A DNA stretch of 64,000 bases, from the NCBI GenBank assembly GCA_003963245.1, contig RXJX01000020.1:62001-126000 (forward strand). Direction: 5' to 3'. How positions within the stretch are numbered: position 1 is the first letter of the stretch; every line of letters starts with the position of its first letter. A program made the position numbers and the translations under genes. The notes below the pieces were generated by a model. That model ran no database searches. It saw only the letters and a list, made by a program, of their open reading frames with translations, and had not been told where the DNA came from. This DNA is from Neisseriaceae bacterium. GTDB lineage: Bacteria > Pseudomonadota > Gammaproteobacteria > Burkholderiales > UBA11063. Of this stretch, positions 47,133 through 57,478 are shown piece by piece.

Positions 47133-48587
47133 TTACGCAATTTCTTCATGCCAATATAAACCGTCACGAGCTAATAAAGCTGATGAACTAGCTGGACCCC
47201 AAGTTCCTGCAGGGTACTGTTTAGGTGCAACTTTTAATTCTTTCCATGTTTCCAAAATTGGTTCAACCCATTTCCAAGCTGCAATTTGCTCATCACGACG
47301 AACAAATAAGCTCAAATTGCCACGGATAATGTCTAATAACAAGCGTTCGTAGCCATCAGTGCGACGCGCGTGAAACATTTCATTAAAGTCCAAATCTAAA
47401 TAAACGGGTTGCAAACGATTGGTGTCACCGGGTTGTTTAGCAAGGAAAAAGAGCTTTACGGTCTCTTCCGGTTGAATTCTGATAATCAGACGATTAGCAA
47501 AAGTACCTCCGCTAGTCGGAAATATTTTACACGGAATATCTTTAAATTGAATTACAATTTCAGCTACTTTTTCTTGCATGCGCTTACCCGTGCGTAAATA
47601 AAACGGAACACCAGCCCAACGCCAATTTTGAATTTCTGCTTTCAATGCTACAAATGTTTCTGTTATGCTGTTTGATGCGACTTTATCTTCCTCCAAGTAG
47701 CCCTTGACTGATTGTCCTGCTACCGCACCAGCTTTATACTGACCTTTAATCACGTTTTTAAGTACATCATCTTCAGATAATGGTTTTAGTGAGCGTAAAA
47801 CTTTTAATTTTTCATCCCGAATTACATCTGCATCCAATGATGAAGGCGGCTCCATTGCTACAATACATAACATTTGTAATAAGTGGTTTTGTAGCATGTC
47901 ACGCAAAGCACCAGTATGCTCATAGAAATCACCCCGTGAACCAACCCCAATATCCTCTGAAACTGTGATTTGAACACTGTTAACCCACTGACGACGCCAT
48001 AATGCTTCAAACAATGTATTACCAAAGCGAACAGCCATTAAGTTTTGTACTGATTCTTTACCTAGAAAATGGTCAATACGATAAATTTGATCTTCTTTAA
48101 AATATTGTGCAACATAGTCATTGATATCATTAGACGATGCTAGATCATTCCCCAGTGGTTTTTCTAAAACAACTCGTGAACGCTCATGATTAAGTCCAGA
48201 TTTAGCCAGATTATGGCTAATTGTTTTAAATAATTCTGGCGCTGTTGACAAATAATAAATATTGGTCTTACTTTGGTCTAGGTGAGTAGCAAGTTTGTTG
48301 TATCCTGACTCATCATTCACATCTAATTGAACGTAGTTAATTAACTTGGCAAACTCATTCCAATGGTGTGGTTCTATCTTATTTTTTGCATCTGTTGCAT
48401 ATTTGTACGCAGATGTAATATAATCTTCTGAAGACATATCTCCGCGTCCTAGGCAAAAAAAGCGTGAGCTAGACTCAATATTACCATCGACAAATGCATT
48501 GTATAATGCAGGTAATAGCTTTCTTTTTACTAAGTCTCCGGTACCACCAAATAACACCATATCAAAACATTCAAGTTTGCTCGCCAT
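47133..48587 (-). CDS. zwf: Glucose-6-phosphate 1-dehydrogenase
   Basis: First enzyme of the oxidative pentose phosphate and Entner-Doudoroff routes; reduces NADP+. 484 residues. The coenzyme motif is LFGGTGDLVKRKL, and the active-site signature is RIDHFLGKESVQN. The substrate-lysine block and C-terminal WKWVEPI are present. GAGG precedes the ATG. It is divergent from the PTS cluster, in keeping with sugar uptake feeding glucose-6-phosphate. Confidence 0.97.
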   Translation of the reverse strand: MASKLECFDMVLFGGTGDLVKRKLLPALYNAFVDGNIESSSRFFCLGRGDMSSEDYITSAYKYATDAKNKIEPHHWNEFAKLINYVQLDVNDESGYNKLATHLDQSKTNIYYLSTAPELFKTISHNLAKSGLNHERSRVVLEKPLGNDLASSNDINDYVAQYFKEDQIYRIDHFLGKESVQNLMAVRFGNTLFEALWRRQWVNSVQITVSEDIGVGSRGDFYEHTGALRDMLQNHLLQMLCIVAMEPPSSLDADVIRDEKLKVLRSLKPLSEDDVLKNVIKGQYKAGAVAGQSVKGYLEEDKVASNSITETFVALKAEIQNWRWAGVPFYLRTGKRMQEKVAEIVIQFKDIPCKIFPTSGGTFANRLIIRIQPEETVKLFFLAKQPGDTNRLQPVYLDLDFNEMFHARRTDGYERLLLDIIRGNLSLFVRRDEQIAAWKWVEPILETWKELKVAPKQYPAGTWGPASSSALLARDGLYWHEEIA

Positions 48588-48723
48588 AATTAAACCTCAT
48601 TTAAATAAATGTCATACTATTGGCGATATTATAGTTCATATTTGTATGGTTAGTTACACAATCTTAATCATTGTTGCAAAATGGTGAAATTGCTGCAGCG
48701 CACCTAATTAAGTACAATAGTTA

Positions 48724-48732
48724 TGTTAAAAT
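48724..48732 (+). promoter_or_regulatory. Extended -10 promoter of the PTS operon
   Basis: TGTTAAAAT with TG extension, about 40 bases before the chosen ptsHI-fusion start. It lies inside the longest open frame, which argues that the ATG at 48723 is not used. Confidence 0.4.
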
Positions 48733-48770
48733 CCCCACCAATTCTATGTTTAAAAGGTAAGGGTGTTGTT

Positions 48771-51287
48771 ATGAGTTTTCAACAAGTTACGTTATTTCCT
48801 CCTCTAAAAGGTGTTTTTGTTGATCTAGCAAAAGTTCCAGATCCCGTTTTTGCTGAAAAAATGGTTGGGGATGGCTTTGCTATTGATCCACTTGACAATA
48901 TTCTACATTCGCCTATTGATGGCAAGATTAAATCAATTCATCGTGCTAAACATGCGATAACTATTGAATCTAATTTGGGTTTTGACATCCTAATTCATGT
49001 CGGACTCGAGACCGTTTCGTTGGGTGGTGAAGGCTTTAGGATTAAAGTCAAAGAAGGTGATATAGTTAAGACAGGAGATGTACTTAGTGAGTTTGACATT
49101 GCTTATATTTCTGAAAGAGTAATTGCATTAATAACCCCCGTTTTAGTTACCGACATTGAAGAAAAACAGCTAAGTATTGAGATTTTGCCTCATGAAACCA
49201 TTGTCGATTTGAATAAACCAATAATGATTGTTAACTGTGGACAAGTTACAACAATTAACCATGCTGAATCATCGCAAAGTTCATTAGAGTCAGACTTGAT
49301 TTCAGTTCCTAATACTCATGGGATTCATGCGCGCCCAGCTGCACAACTTAATGCCATTGCTCGTAAATATCCCAATAATGAGATTGTTATGTTAAAAGGC
49401 GAACAATCAGGAAACGTTAAGAGTGTTGTTTCTTTGTTAAGTCTATCAGTGCAATATCAAGATCAAATAAAAATTTTAGTAAAAGGTGAGGGTGCTCAGG
49501 CAATCATTGATGAACTTAAAGCTGCTTTATTGGAGATGCACGACGACGAAAGCGAGAATCCCAATGCAAATCCAACTTCTGGCGAAGAAGACGGTAAAGT
49601 TGAAAATGGTAAATATCACGGAGTAGTTGCTTCAACTGGAATGGCTGTAGCAAAATTAGTTCAGCAAACTGGGGTTCAATTCAAATATGACCGTTTTGCC
49701 GCGGATTCTGAAAGTGAATTAAATAAATTAGAAAGCATAACAAAGTCATTAATCGTAGAATTAGAAACAGAGATTAAGGCATTAACTGAATTTGATGTGG
49801 CTCATAAGAATATTTTAAGTGCACATCTTATGATTCTGACCGATCCAGAATTAACGGCAAATGCTAAAAACTTAATTATGCGCGGGCAGTCTGCTCCTTT
49901 TGCTTGGGACAAAGCAACTGACGAATCATGTAAGGCATTAGCAGCTACGGGGAATGCGTTATTAATTGAACGGCAAAGTGATTTGCTAGATGTTAGAGAT
50001 CGGGTATTAACCGGACTTTGTGGCAGTGAAAATAAAGTAATTCAAGAATATACTGAAAATGTTATTTTGGTTGCTGAAGATTATACTCCATCACAAGTTA
50101 TTGCCTTGAGTGATAAGGTTAAGGGGCTAGTTAGCGTACGTGGTGGTGTAACATCCCATGTTTCAATTTTGGCTCGTACTCGTGGAATTCCTCTTTTAGT
50201 CGGTGTTGCTAAAGAAGTATTACAAGAAAACTCTAAAATGGTCGTTTTAGATACATTGAATACGGCAATTTTAAACTCATGTCCAAGTGAGCAAGAATTA
50301 GCGGTTGCTAATCAGGCCGTTTCTAAACGTGAGGAGGAATTGCGTGTTGCGCAAGAATCATCTTCTTTAGCAGCCACTACTAGCGATGGCGTACAGATAA
50401 ACTGTCTAGCTAATATCGGAAACATTAATGAAGCTAAAATTGCTGCTGGCAATGGTGCTGAAGGAGTTGGTTTATTTAGAACCGAATTTATGTTTTTAGA
50501 AAGTAAAGAGGCTCCTAGTGAAGAAATGCAATTTAAGGAATACTCTGAGATTAACCATACTTTAGGTGGCAAGAGTTTTGTTATACGCACCTTAGATGCT
50601 GGTGGTGATAAAAAAATTCCATATATTACACAAGTGCATGAAGAGAACCCAATGCTTGGTGTGCGAGGGGTTCGCCTTTGCCTAGCTAACCGTGAACTAT
50701 TCAAAACTCAATTACGCGCAATTTTACGTACCAAAGCTGAAAACATAAAGGTTATGATTCCAATGATTTCTAAGCTTAGTGAGTATCGCGCAGTTAAACA
50801 AATTTTTGAAGAGTTAAAAACTGAGTTAAATATCACAACAAATATTCAGTTGGGGATTATGGTTGAAGTTCCATCAGTAGCGTTTATGAGTGAAGCATTT
50901 GCTAAAGAGGTTGATTTTATGTCAATCGGAACTAATGATTTAACCCAGTATGTAATGGCTGTAGATCGTGAACATACCGAATTAGCTAAAGAAGTTGATC
51001 ATTTGCATCCTGCAGTATTGTCAGCAATCGCAGCTACGGCACGCGGTGCTCACAAACATGATACTAGTTTGTCGGTATGCGGACTGATGGCATCGGAAAA
51101 ATTGGCTATTCCTGTATTAATTGGCCTAGGAATTAAAAACCTCTCGATGACAGTTAGTGCTATTCCTGAAAATAAAGCATTTATCAGGACGTTAAATTTT
51201 GTGAAATGTAAAGAAATTGCATATCATTGCTTAAGTTTGCCAACTGCAATTGAAGTGCGTGAATATTTAAAAAATCAATTTAATTAA
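48771..51287 (+). CDS. PTS multiphosphoryl transfer protein: EIIA(Glc)-HPr-EI fusion
   Basis: An 838-residue fusion of the soluble PTS chain. EIIA-Glc domain (1-155): ILIHVGLETV with active H76. HPr domain (175-260): THGIHARPAAQ with H186; regulatory Ser in GNVKSVVS. EI domain (280-838): GGVTSHVSILAR with H463, then GVGLFRTEFMF and a PEP-binding C-terminal barrel. Betaproteobacterial GlcNAc systems use this fusion (NagF). The start at 48771 follows AAGGTAAGGG; the 16-codon upstream extension covers the promoter. It feeds the NagE-like permease immediately downstream. Confidence 0.94.
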   Translation: MSFQQVTLFPPLKGVFVDLAKVPDPVFAEKMVGDGFAIDPLDNILHSPIDGKIKSIHRAKHAITIESNLGFDILIHVGLETVSLGGEGFRIKVKEGDIVKTGDVLSEFDIAYISERVIALITPVLVTDIEEKQLSIEILPHETIVDLNKPIMIVNCGQVTTINHAESSQSSLESDLISVPNTHGIHARPAAQLNAIARKYPNNEIVMLKGEQSGNVKSVVSLLSLSVQYQDQIKILVKGEGAQAIIDELKAALLEMHDDESENPNANPTSGEEDGKVENGKYHGVVASTGMAVAKLVQQTGVQFKYDRFAADSESELNKLESITKSLIVELETEIKALTEFDVAHKNILSAHLMILTDPELTANAKNLIMRGQSAPFAWDKATDESCKALAATGNALLIERQSDLLDVRDRVLTGLCGSENKVIQEYTENVILVAEDYTPSQVIALSDKVKGLVSVRGGVTSHVSILARTRGIPLLVGVAKEVLQENSKMVVLDTLNTAILNSCPSEQELAVANQAVSKREEELRVAQESSSLAATTSDGVQINCLANIGNINEAKIAAGNGAEGVGLFRTEFMFLESKEAPSEEMQFKEYSEINHTLGGKSFVIRTLDAGGDKKIPYITQVHEENPMLGVRGVRLCLANRELFKTQLRAILRTKAENIKVMIPMISKLSEYRAVKQIFEELKTELNITTNIQLGIMVEVPSVAFMSEAFAKEVDFMSIGTNDLTQYVMAVDREHTELAKEVDHLHPAVLSAIAATARGAHKHDTSLSVCGLMASEKLAIPVLIGLGIKNLSMTVSAIPENKAFIRTLNFVKCKEIAYHCLSLPTAIEVREYLKNQFN

Positions 51288-51313
51288 TTGTTAAAATTTT
51301 AGAAAGTAATACA

Positions 51314-53035
51314 ATGGCTTTTAAATTTTCTTCAATTCAGGCTCTTGGTCGGGCGTTAATGTTACCAATCGCAATGTTACCTGTTGCTGGGTTATTGTTA
51401 CGTTTTGGCCAACCAGACTTACTTAATATTGCAGCGATTGCGGATGCAGGGAATGCTATTTTTGCTAATCTTCCATTGCTTTTTGCGATTGGGGTTGCTG
51501 TCGGTTTTGCCAAAGATAATAATGGTTCTGCTGGTCTTGCCGGTGCTGTAGGTTATCTAATTTTGGTAGCCATGCTTAAGACTATCAATAAAGAGATTGA
51601 TACGGGAGTTCTCGGCGGTATCTTAACTGGTAGTATTGCTGGTTATATGTATAACCGCTATAGAGATATCAAATTACCTGAGTTTCTATCATTCTTTGGT
51701 GGTAAACGTTTTGTACCAATTATTACTGGCGTGAGTGCGGTTCTCTTAGGTGTTATCTTGGGGTATGTTTGGCCTCCGATTCAATATGGTCTTCATACAT
51801 TTAGTTTATGGATGGCAAATTCTGGTGAAGTTGGATTATTCCTTTATGGTCTATTTAATCGTTTGTTATTGGTGACTGGTTTGCATCACGTTTTAAATAG
51901 CTTGTTCTGGTTTCAATTGGGTGATTTTACCAATGCGCAAGGTGTTGTGGTTCATGGTGATATTGCACGCTTTATGGCTGGAGATCCAACGGCTGGGCAC
52001 TTTATGGCTGGGTTCTTCCCAATCATGATGTTTGGTTTACCTGCAATTTGTTTGGCGATGTACACTACTGCATTTAAAGAGAATAAAAAAGCGGTGGCTG
52101 GTTTATTGCTATCAATGGCATTAACATCATTTTTAACTGGTGTTACTGAACCAATTGAGTACTCTTTTATATTCTTAGCTCCAGTTCTTTATGGTATTCA
52201 TGCTGTTTTGACTGGTATCTCTCTTGCCGTTAGTTATTGGTTACATATTCGTTTAGGATTCTCTTTCTCTGCTGGGGCAATTGATTACGTATTGTTCTTT
52301 AAGTTATCGCAAAATCCATTGATGATGCTAGCTATTGGTGGGGTAATGTTTATTCTTTATTACTCACTGGGTGTTTTCTTTATCAAGAAATTTAATCTAG
52401 CTACGATTGGGCGTGAGTCAGAAGAGGAAATGACTGCTGCACAATTAGCTGAAACTGCCAGCGATAGCTTGGAAATGCAATATATTAATGCATTAGGTGG
52501 TGCAGAAAATTTAGTAAATGTTGATGCTTGTACTACTCGTTTACGTTTGGTTGTCCGTGATGCAGCGTTGGTTAATAAACCAATTTTAAAAGCATTAGGT
52601 GCCAAAGGTTTTGTCAACCCAGCTCCTGATTCTGTGCAAGTTATTTTGGGTCCACAAGCTGAAATTGTTGCAAGCAGTATTCGTGATACTTTAGCTTTGA
52701 TTGGGCATTCTCAATTAGTTAAGGCGCCAGTTAAACAGGTTGTCGCTGAAACAACAGTGACTAATAAAGAAGTAAAACCTAAGGCAATTAGTAATCTAAA
52801 TGTTACAGAGAATATCTTGGCTGCATTGGGTGGTGAAAACAACCTGATTAGCGCTAACCTAGTTGCACTAACTCGTGTTAAAATAGAGATTAGAGATGCA
52901 ACAGTGATTGATAAGGAGCAATTAAAAGCTTCTGGAGTGATTGGTTTTATCTCTATTACGTCCAATATCTGGCAGCTCTATCTTGGCTCGGAAGCTGAAG
53001 ATGTAGCTAATGGATTGGGTCAACTTATGAAGTAA
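51314..53035 (+). CDS. nagE: PTS glucose/N-acetylglucosamine EIICB with an extra degenerate EIIB
   Basis: A 573-residue permease. The EIIC part (1-360) has LPIAMLPVAGLLLRFG, then TGLHHVLNSLFWF and GVTEPIEYSFIFLAP, typical of the NagE subgroup. The EIIB domain (385-465) has the phosphocysteine C406 in DACTTRLRL. A second EIIB-like module (about 495-573) aligns with the first, but its Cys is replaced by Ala (A518 in ALTRVKIEI), so it cannot carry phosphate. The gene follows the fused EIIA-HPr-EI after 26 bases. GlcNAc or glucose is the likely substrate. Confidence 0.92.
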   Translation: MAFKFSSIQALGRALMLPIAMLPVAGLLLRFGQPDLLNIAAIADAGNAIFANLPLLFAIGVAVGFAKDNNGSAGLAGAVGYLILVAMLKTINKEIDTGVLGGILTGSIAGYMYNRYRDIKLPEFLSFFGGKRFVPIITGVSAVLLGVILGYVWPPIQYGLHTFSLWMANSGEVGLFLYGLFNRLLLVTGLHHVLNSLFWFQLGDFTNAQGVVVHGDIARFMAGDPTAGHFMAGFFPIMMFGLPAICLAMYTTAFKENKKAVAGLLLSMALTSFLTGVTEPIEYSFIFLAPVLYGIHAVLTGISLAVSYWLHIRLGFSFSAGAIDYVLFFKLSQNPLMMLAIGGVMFILYYSLGVFFIKKFNLATIGRESEEEMTAAQLAETASDSLEMQYINALGGAENLVNVDACTTRLRLVVRDAALVNKPILKALGAKGFVNPAPDSVQVILGPQAEIVASSIRDTLALIGHSQLVKAPVKQVVAETTVTNKEVKPKAISNLNVTENILAALGGENNLISANLVALTRVKIEIRDATVIDKEQLKASGVIGFISITSNIWQLYLGSEAEDVANGLGQLMK

Positions 53036-53059
53036 AAATAGATAAAATGGAATGTTTTA

Positions 53060-53452
53060 ATGGTAAGTATACTGATAATTGCGCATTCAGAAATTGCGAA
53101 TAGTTTTGCCTATTGTTTGGAACATATCATGAATAAGCGGGTAGATAATTTGGTTATTTTACCCATTAAGAAATCAGAAGCTCCGGATAGCATTTATCCG
53201 CGAGCTGAAGAAATCATAGAACGCCAGTTGCGAAAAGCAGATGGCGTTCTTATTCTTTGTGATATATTTGGTGCTACTCCGAGCAATATCGCTAGCAAAT
53301 TAATTGAACCCAATCGAGTCGAATTGATTACTGGTTTAAATTTACCGATGTTGATTCGGGCGATTACTTATTCAAATCAAAGCCTTGATGTTTGTGTTAG
53401 CAAGGCGTTAGACGGTGGAATCTCTGGGATTATCCACCTAAAAGGAGATTGA
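53060..53452 (+). CDS. PTS mannose-type EIIA protein
   Basis: A 130-residue EIIA of the mannose/fructose family. The active His is in ILIIAHSEIANSF, and CDIFGATPSN matches the ManX pattern. In proteobacteria this trio (EIIA-Man, HPr, EI) usually has no permease and regulates carbon or nitrogen metabolism; no EIIB/EIIC-Man gene is adjacent here. It lies 24 bases after nagE and four before the HPr gene. Confidence 0.9.
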   Translation: MVSILIIAHSEIANSFAYCLEHIMNKRVDNLVILPIKKSEAPDSIYPRAEEIIERQLRKADGVLILCDIFGATPSNIASKLIEPNRVELITGLNLPMLIRAITYSNQSLDVCVSKALDGGISGIIHLKGD

Positions 53453-53456
53453 TTTA

Positions 53457-53726
53457 ATGCTAACCTATGAGTTGGAAATTATTAATAAATTAGGACTGCA
53501 TGCAAGAGCTTCTTCCAAGCTGGTGCAGGTGGCAAGTTCATTCAAATCAGATATTCACATTGAACGCAATGGTCGCAAAGCTAATGCAAAGAGTATTATG
53601 TCGTTAATGATGCTTGCCGCTGCCAAAGGTAGTCTTATTACTTTAATTTGTAATGGCGAAGACGAAGAGCAAGCACAGCAAAAAATAATCGAGCTATTTG
53701 CTGGGCGCTTTGGCGAAGCTGAATAA
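53457..53726 (+). CDS. ptsH: Phosphocarrier protein HPr
   Basis: An 89-residue HPr. The catalytic His is in NKLGLHARASSKLVQ and the regulatory Ser in ANAKSIMSLMMLAA. It sits between mannose-type EIIA and EI. Together with the HPr domain in the fusion at 48771, it is one of two HPr modules encoded within 5 kb. Confidence 0.95.
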   Translation: MLTYELEIINKLGLHARASSKLVQVASSFKSDIHIERNGRKANAKSIMSLMMLAAAKGSLITLICNGEDEEQAQQKIIELFAGRFGEAE

Positions 53727-53741
53727 AAGAAAAGGCATATC

Positions 53742-55487
53742 ATGAATATTGCATTGCACGGTATTGGTCTTGGCGGTGGTATCGCAATTGGTCAGGCTTT
53801 TATTTTAGATAAAGATCTTGAAGATGTTGCACAATTCACACTTGAAGATAGTGAAGTTGCCACAGAGGTTTTACGTTTTGAAAATGCTTTAAGGTCAACT
53901 CGCAAAGAGTTAGAGTATTTGCGCGGTAATATTCCTTATGATGCTCCCGCAGAGTTAGGTGCATTCTTATCGCTCAATATAATGATGCTTAGCGATTCAC
54001 AAATTGCTCAAGCTCCTGTTGAGTTAATTAAACGTGAGTCGTGTAATGCTGAGTGGGCCATTAAGCTGCAAGCGGATTATCTTTCACACCAATTTGACGA
54101 GATGGAAGATGAATATCTTAAAGAACGTAAAACTGATGTAGTGCAAGTCTTGGAACGAATTTTTAGAAACCTTGAAGGTAATAAATTTGATTGGAACGAT
54201 GAAGGTAAATTTGAACGTGGAATACTAGTTACCCGCGATCTCTCTCCTGCAGATTTAGTTCATTTTAAAGATTCAAATTTTACTGGGTTTATCACTGATT
54301 TTGGTAGTCGGACATCACATACTGCGATTGTTGGTAGAAATTTAGATATTCCTGCCGTGGTTGGTGTTACTAATGCTCGCCAGTTTGTTCGTGAAGATGA
54401 AATAATTATTGTTGATGGAATTCAGGGTGTGGTTATTATTAACCCTGATAAAATTGTGCTTAGTGAATATAGACGCCGTAAGAAAGAGTGGTTGGAATCA
54501 CGGCAAAAATTAAGAGCGATTCGTAAGGATGAGACTGTTACTAAAGACGGTGTCAAAATAGAAATCCTTGCTAATATTGAGGTTCCTGACGATGTTGAAG
54601 ATGTAAAATATAATAATGCCGCTGGTATCGGTTTATTCAGAAGCGAATTTCTTTTCTTTAGCCAAGATAACCACATTGCAAGTGAAGAAGAGCAGTTTGA
54701 GGCTTATCTTAAAGTAGTTAAGGTAATGAAAAAACTTCCAATTACAATCCGTACTGCTGATCTTGGAGCTGATAAAAATCCGCTATGGAATTCATCACAT
54801 GGCGAAGCAGAGAATCCTGCATTGGGGCTTACGGGAATTAGGCTTTCTTTGGCAGAGCACGGCTTTTTTCGTACCCAGCTGCGCGCAATCCTACGTGCAT
54901 CACACTATGGAAAAATTCAAATTATGTTTCCAATGATTTCATCTGCATGGGAATTAAAACAAGCAGTTAATCAATTGGAATTAGCTAAAGAAGAACTGCG
55001 TGAAGAAAAAATTCCTTTTGACAATGATATAAAAGTTGGAAGCATGATTGAAATTCCGGCAGCTGCGCTGTCACTTAAAGGTATTTTTAATTATGCTGAT
55101 TTTATTTCAATAGGAACTAATGATTTGATTCAATATTTACTGGCAATTGATAGAAATGATGAATCAGTAAGCTATCTTTATGATCCTTTGCATCCTGCAG
55201 TTTTGCAGGTGATTAGTCATGTAATTCGTACAGCAAATAAGGAAAATATTCCAGTTTCGATTTGCGGAGAGATGGCAGGAAATGTTAAATTAACGCGCTT
55301 ACTTTTGGGAATGGGCTTACGTAGATTCTCAATGTACTCAGCAAATATTTTAAATGTTAAGAAAATAATTTTAAACTCAGATGTTGCAGATATTGCTAAC
55401 AAAGTCAGTAAGATTTTGCGAAGTGAGACTCGTGAACGGATTTATGAATTAGTAGACCAATTAAATGAAGATATTGAATTATTTTAA
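53742..55487 (+). CDS. ptsI: PTS enzyme I
   Basis: A 581-residue phosphoenolpyruvate-protein phosphotransferase. The phosphohistidine is in FGSRTSHTAIVGR, the barrel signature GIGLFRSEFLFF is present, and the PEP/Mg site includes SIGTNDLIQY and VSICGEMAGN. RBS AAAGG is upstream. It is a second, free-standing EI next to the EI domain of the fusion. Confidence 0.96.
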   Translation: MNIALHGIGLGGGIAIGQAFILDKDLEDVAQFTLEDSEVATEVLRFENALRSTRKELEYLRGNIPYDAPAELGAFLSLNIMMLSDSQIAQAPVELIKRESCNAEWAIKLQADYLSHQFDEMEDEYLKERKTDVVQVLERIFRNLEGNKFDWNDEGKFERGILVTRDLSPADLVHFKDSNFTGFITDFGSRTSHTAIVGRNLDIPAVVGVTNARQFVREDEIIIVDGIQGVVIINPDKIVLSEYRRRKKEWLESRQKLRAIRKDETVTKDGVKIEILANIEVPDDVEDVKYNNAAGIGLFRSEFLFFSQDNHIASEEEQFEAYLKVVKVMKKLPITIRTADLGADKNPLWNSSHGEAENPALGLTGIRLSLAEHGFFRTQLRAILRASHYGKIQIMFPMISSAWELKQAVNQLELAKEELREEKIPFDNDIKVGSMIEIPAAALSLKGIFNYADFISIGTNDLIQYLLAIDRNDESVSYLYDPLHPAVLQVISHVIRTANKENIPVSICGEMAGNVKLTRLLLGMGLRRFSMYSANILNVKKIILNSDVADIANKVSKILRSETRERIYELVDQLNEDIELF

Positions 55488-55499
55488 AGATGAGGAATT

Positions 55500-56993
55500 A
55501 TGCGTTTAAAAACAATTAGTAAATTTGTACTTGGAGCCGTATGTGGCTCTCTTTTGACCATTAGTATTTACGCTACGGCAGATAGTGCTAGTAGCGCTGA
55601 AGTTAGTGCTGATGCAGGAGCTGCCAATACTATTCCGATTGATGAAATAAATAATTTTGCACAGATTTATGCCATAACCAAAAATTATTATGTCGAAAGT
55701 GTAAATGATAGCAAATTAATGAAGGGTGCTGTGACAGGTATGTTGAGCAATTTGGACCCCCATTCAGACTACTTAGATACAGAAGATTTTAAACAATTAT
55801 CAGAAATGACGAATGGCTCATTTGCTGGGCTTGGAATTGAAGTTAGCCGTGATAAGGGTGATAGTGGTGTGAAGGTGGTTGCACCGATTTATGGAACACC
55901 CGCTTATAATGCTGGAATTAAAAGCGGTGACTTTATTGTCAGAATTGATGATACGCCAGTTAGTGGCATGAGCTTGGATGATGCAATCAAAAGAATGCGC
56001 GGTAAGGCTGGAACTAAAGTTCGCATCAGCGTTGCGCGAGCAAATGAACTTAAACCAATTGAGTTTACGATTATCCGGGCAAAAATTGAGATTCATAGCG
56101 TTAAGTCAGCTATGCTTGCACCTGATTATGGATATATTCGGATTACTAATTTTCAGTCTGATACTAGTAATGAATTAGCTAAAGCTTTGAATAAATTGGC
56201 GGCAGCAGATCCTTCTCTTAAAGGTTTAGTGATCGATTTACGGGATGATCCGGGTGGCTTATTGCAATCAGCTGTTGGCGTTTCAGGAGCTTTTTTACCT
56301 AAAGATAGTTTAGTTGTTTACACAAGCGGACGTATTGCTAGTTCAAAACAAAAATACTATGCGAAACCAGATGACTATGATATTGATGGAACTCAGGAAA
56401 AGAGTTTAAATACTATTCCTGCTAAGTTTAAGACTTTACCTATAGTCGTACTTGTTAATCAGGGTACTGCCTCAGCTTCTGAGATCGTTTCTGGTGCCTT
56501 ACAAGATTATAAACGAGCTAAAATAGTTGGAGTTAAAACCTTTGGCAAAGGCTCAGTGCAAACTGTTATTCCGCTGTCTAAAGATACCGCGATTAAGCTA
56601 ACCACCGCATTGTATTATACTCCAAAAGGGCGCTCAATTCAGGCTGAAGGAATTTCTCCCGATATTATTGTTCAAAGTGAATACAGTGACTTATTGGATA
56701 GCTGGGATGTTTCTGAAGCCAGTTTAGACAAGCATTTAAGTCATCCAGATAATGCAACTAAGACAAATATTACAGAATCAGTTCCAGTAATTCGTCCTCC
56801 AAAACAAATTGCAACTAAAGCTGAACTGAAAGCTAAACTTGATACCAAGATGAAACAAGTGCCAAAAGTAGTTGATCAAACTCAGGCACAAGTTGATTTG
56901 AAAGAGGATTTTCAGTTGCAATGGGCACTTAATATCCTTGAAGGCAAGCCATTACCTGCAGATAGCTTACCTAAAGCAACAAAGGCGAATTAA
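55500..56993 (+). CDS. ctpA: C-terminal processing peptidase (S41)
   Basis: A 497-residue periplasmic serine protease. The signal peptide is SKFVLGAVCGSLLTISIYATA. A PDZ domain (about 105-190) reads GSFAGLGIEVSRDKG. The catalytic Ser is S325 in GTASASE, with K350 (FGKGSVQ) and Q354 completing the dyad region. The C-terminal ~110 residues are low-complexity, rich in Lys and Thr. It lies 12 bases after ptsI. Confidence 0.93.
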   Translation: MRLKTISKFVLGAVCGSLLTISIYATADSASSAEVSADAGAANTIPIDEINNFAQIYAITKNYYVESVNDSKLMKGAVTGMLSNLDPHSDYLDTEDFKQLSEMTNGSFAGLGIEVSRDKGDSGVKVVAPIYGTPAYNAGIKSGDFIVRIDDTPVSGMSLDDAIKRMRGKAGTKVRISVARANELKPIEFTIIRAKIEIHSVKSAMLAPDYGYIRITNFQSDTSNELAKALNKLAAADPSLKGLVIDLRDDPGGLLQSAVGVSGAFLPKDSLVVYTSGRIASSKQKYYAKPDDYDIDGTQEKSLNTIPAKFKTLPIVVLVNQGTASASEIVSGALQDYKRAKIVGVKTFGKGSVQTVIPLSKDTAIKLTTALYYTPKGRSIQAEGISPDIIVQSEYSDLLDSWDVSEASLDKHLSHPDNATKTNITESVPVIRPPKQIATKAELKAKLDTKMKQVPKVVDQTQAQVDLKEDFQLQWALNILEGKPLPADSLPKATKAN

Positions 56994-56998
56994 CCACT

Positions 56999-57478
56999 AT
57001 GATGCGTAACCCTGCTGCTGTTTTACTTGGTCTATTAAATGATCAAATAGTGCTGACTAAACGTTCAGCAGGGCTGCGTAGTTTTTCACAACATGTTTGT
57101 TTACCCGGTGGCATGCAAGATTACTCTGATGAGACTCTAGTAGATACTGCGATCCGCGAGTTTAACGAAGAGCTGGCTTTTAAAGGTAGTCTTCAAATTA
57201 CCGCATGTATGTATCCTGAGTATAGTATTGTGTCACAGCAGCAAGTATATCCAGTAATTGCTCGTTTAGATGGTGAAATTACTGACGTTAATCAAGACGA
57301 AGTTGAACGCTTAATTATGTTACCGTTGAGCAAGTTAGAAGATACTAATTTTTACATTCACCCTCATTATCCGGAGATTAAACATCGCTTTTGCCTTGAC
57401 TATGACAATGAACGAATATGGGGTTTAACTGCTTATATTTTATATAAATTTAAAGATTTGAAAAGCTATATTAAATGA
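56999..57478 (+). CDS. Nudix hydrolase, CoA-pyrophosphatase-like
   Basis: A 159-residue Nudix protein. [10 protein letters not shown] is followed by [18 protein letters not shown], the NudL/YeaB-type box (CoA and nucleoside diphosphate-linked substrates), with catalytic Glu residues present. Two adjacent ATG codons are possible starts, five bases after ctpA. The 3' end overlaps rpe by four bases (ATGA). Confidence 0.78.
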   Translation: MMRNPAAVLLGLLNDQIVLTKRSAGLRSFSQHVCLPGGMQDYSDETLVDTAIREFNEELAFKGSLQITACMYPEYSIVSQQQVYPVIARLDGEITDVNQDEVERLIMLPLSKLEDTNFYIHPHYPEIKHRFCLDYDNERIWGLTAYILYKFKDLKSYIK

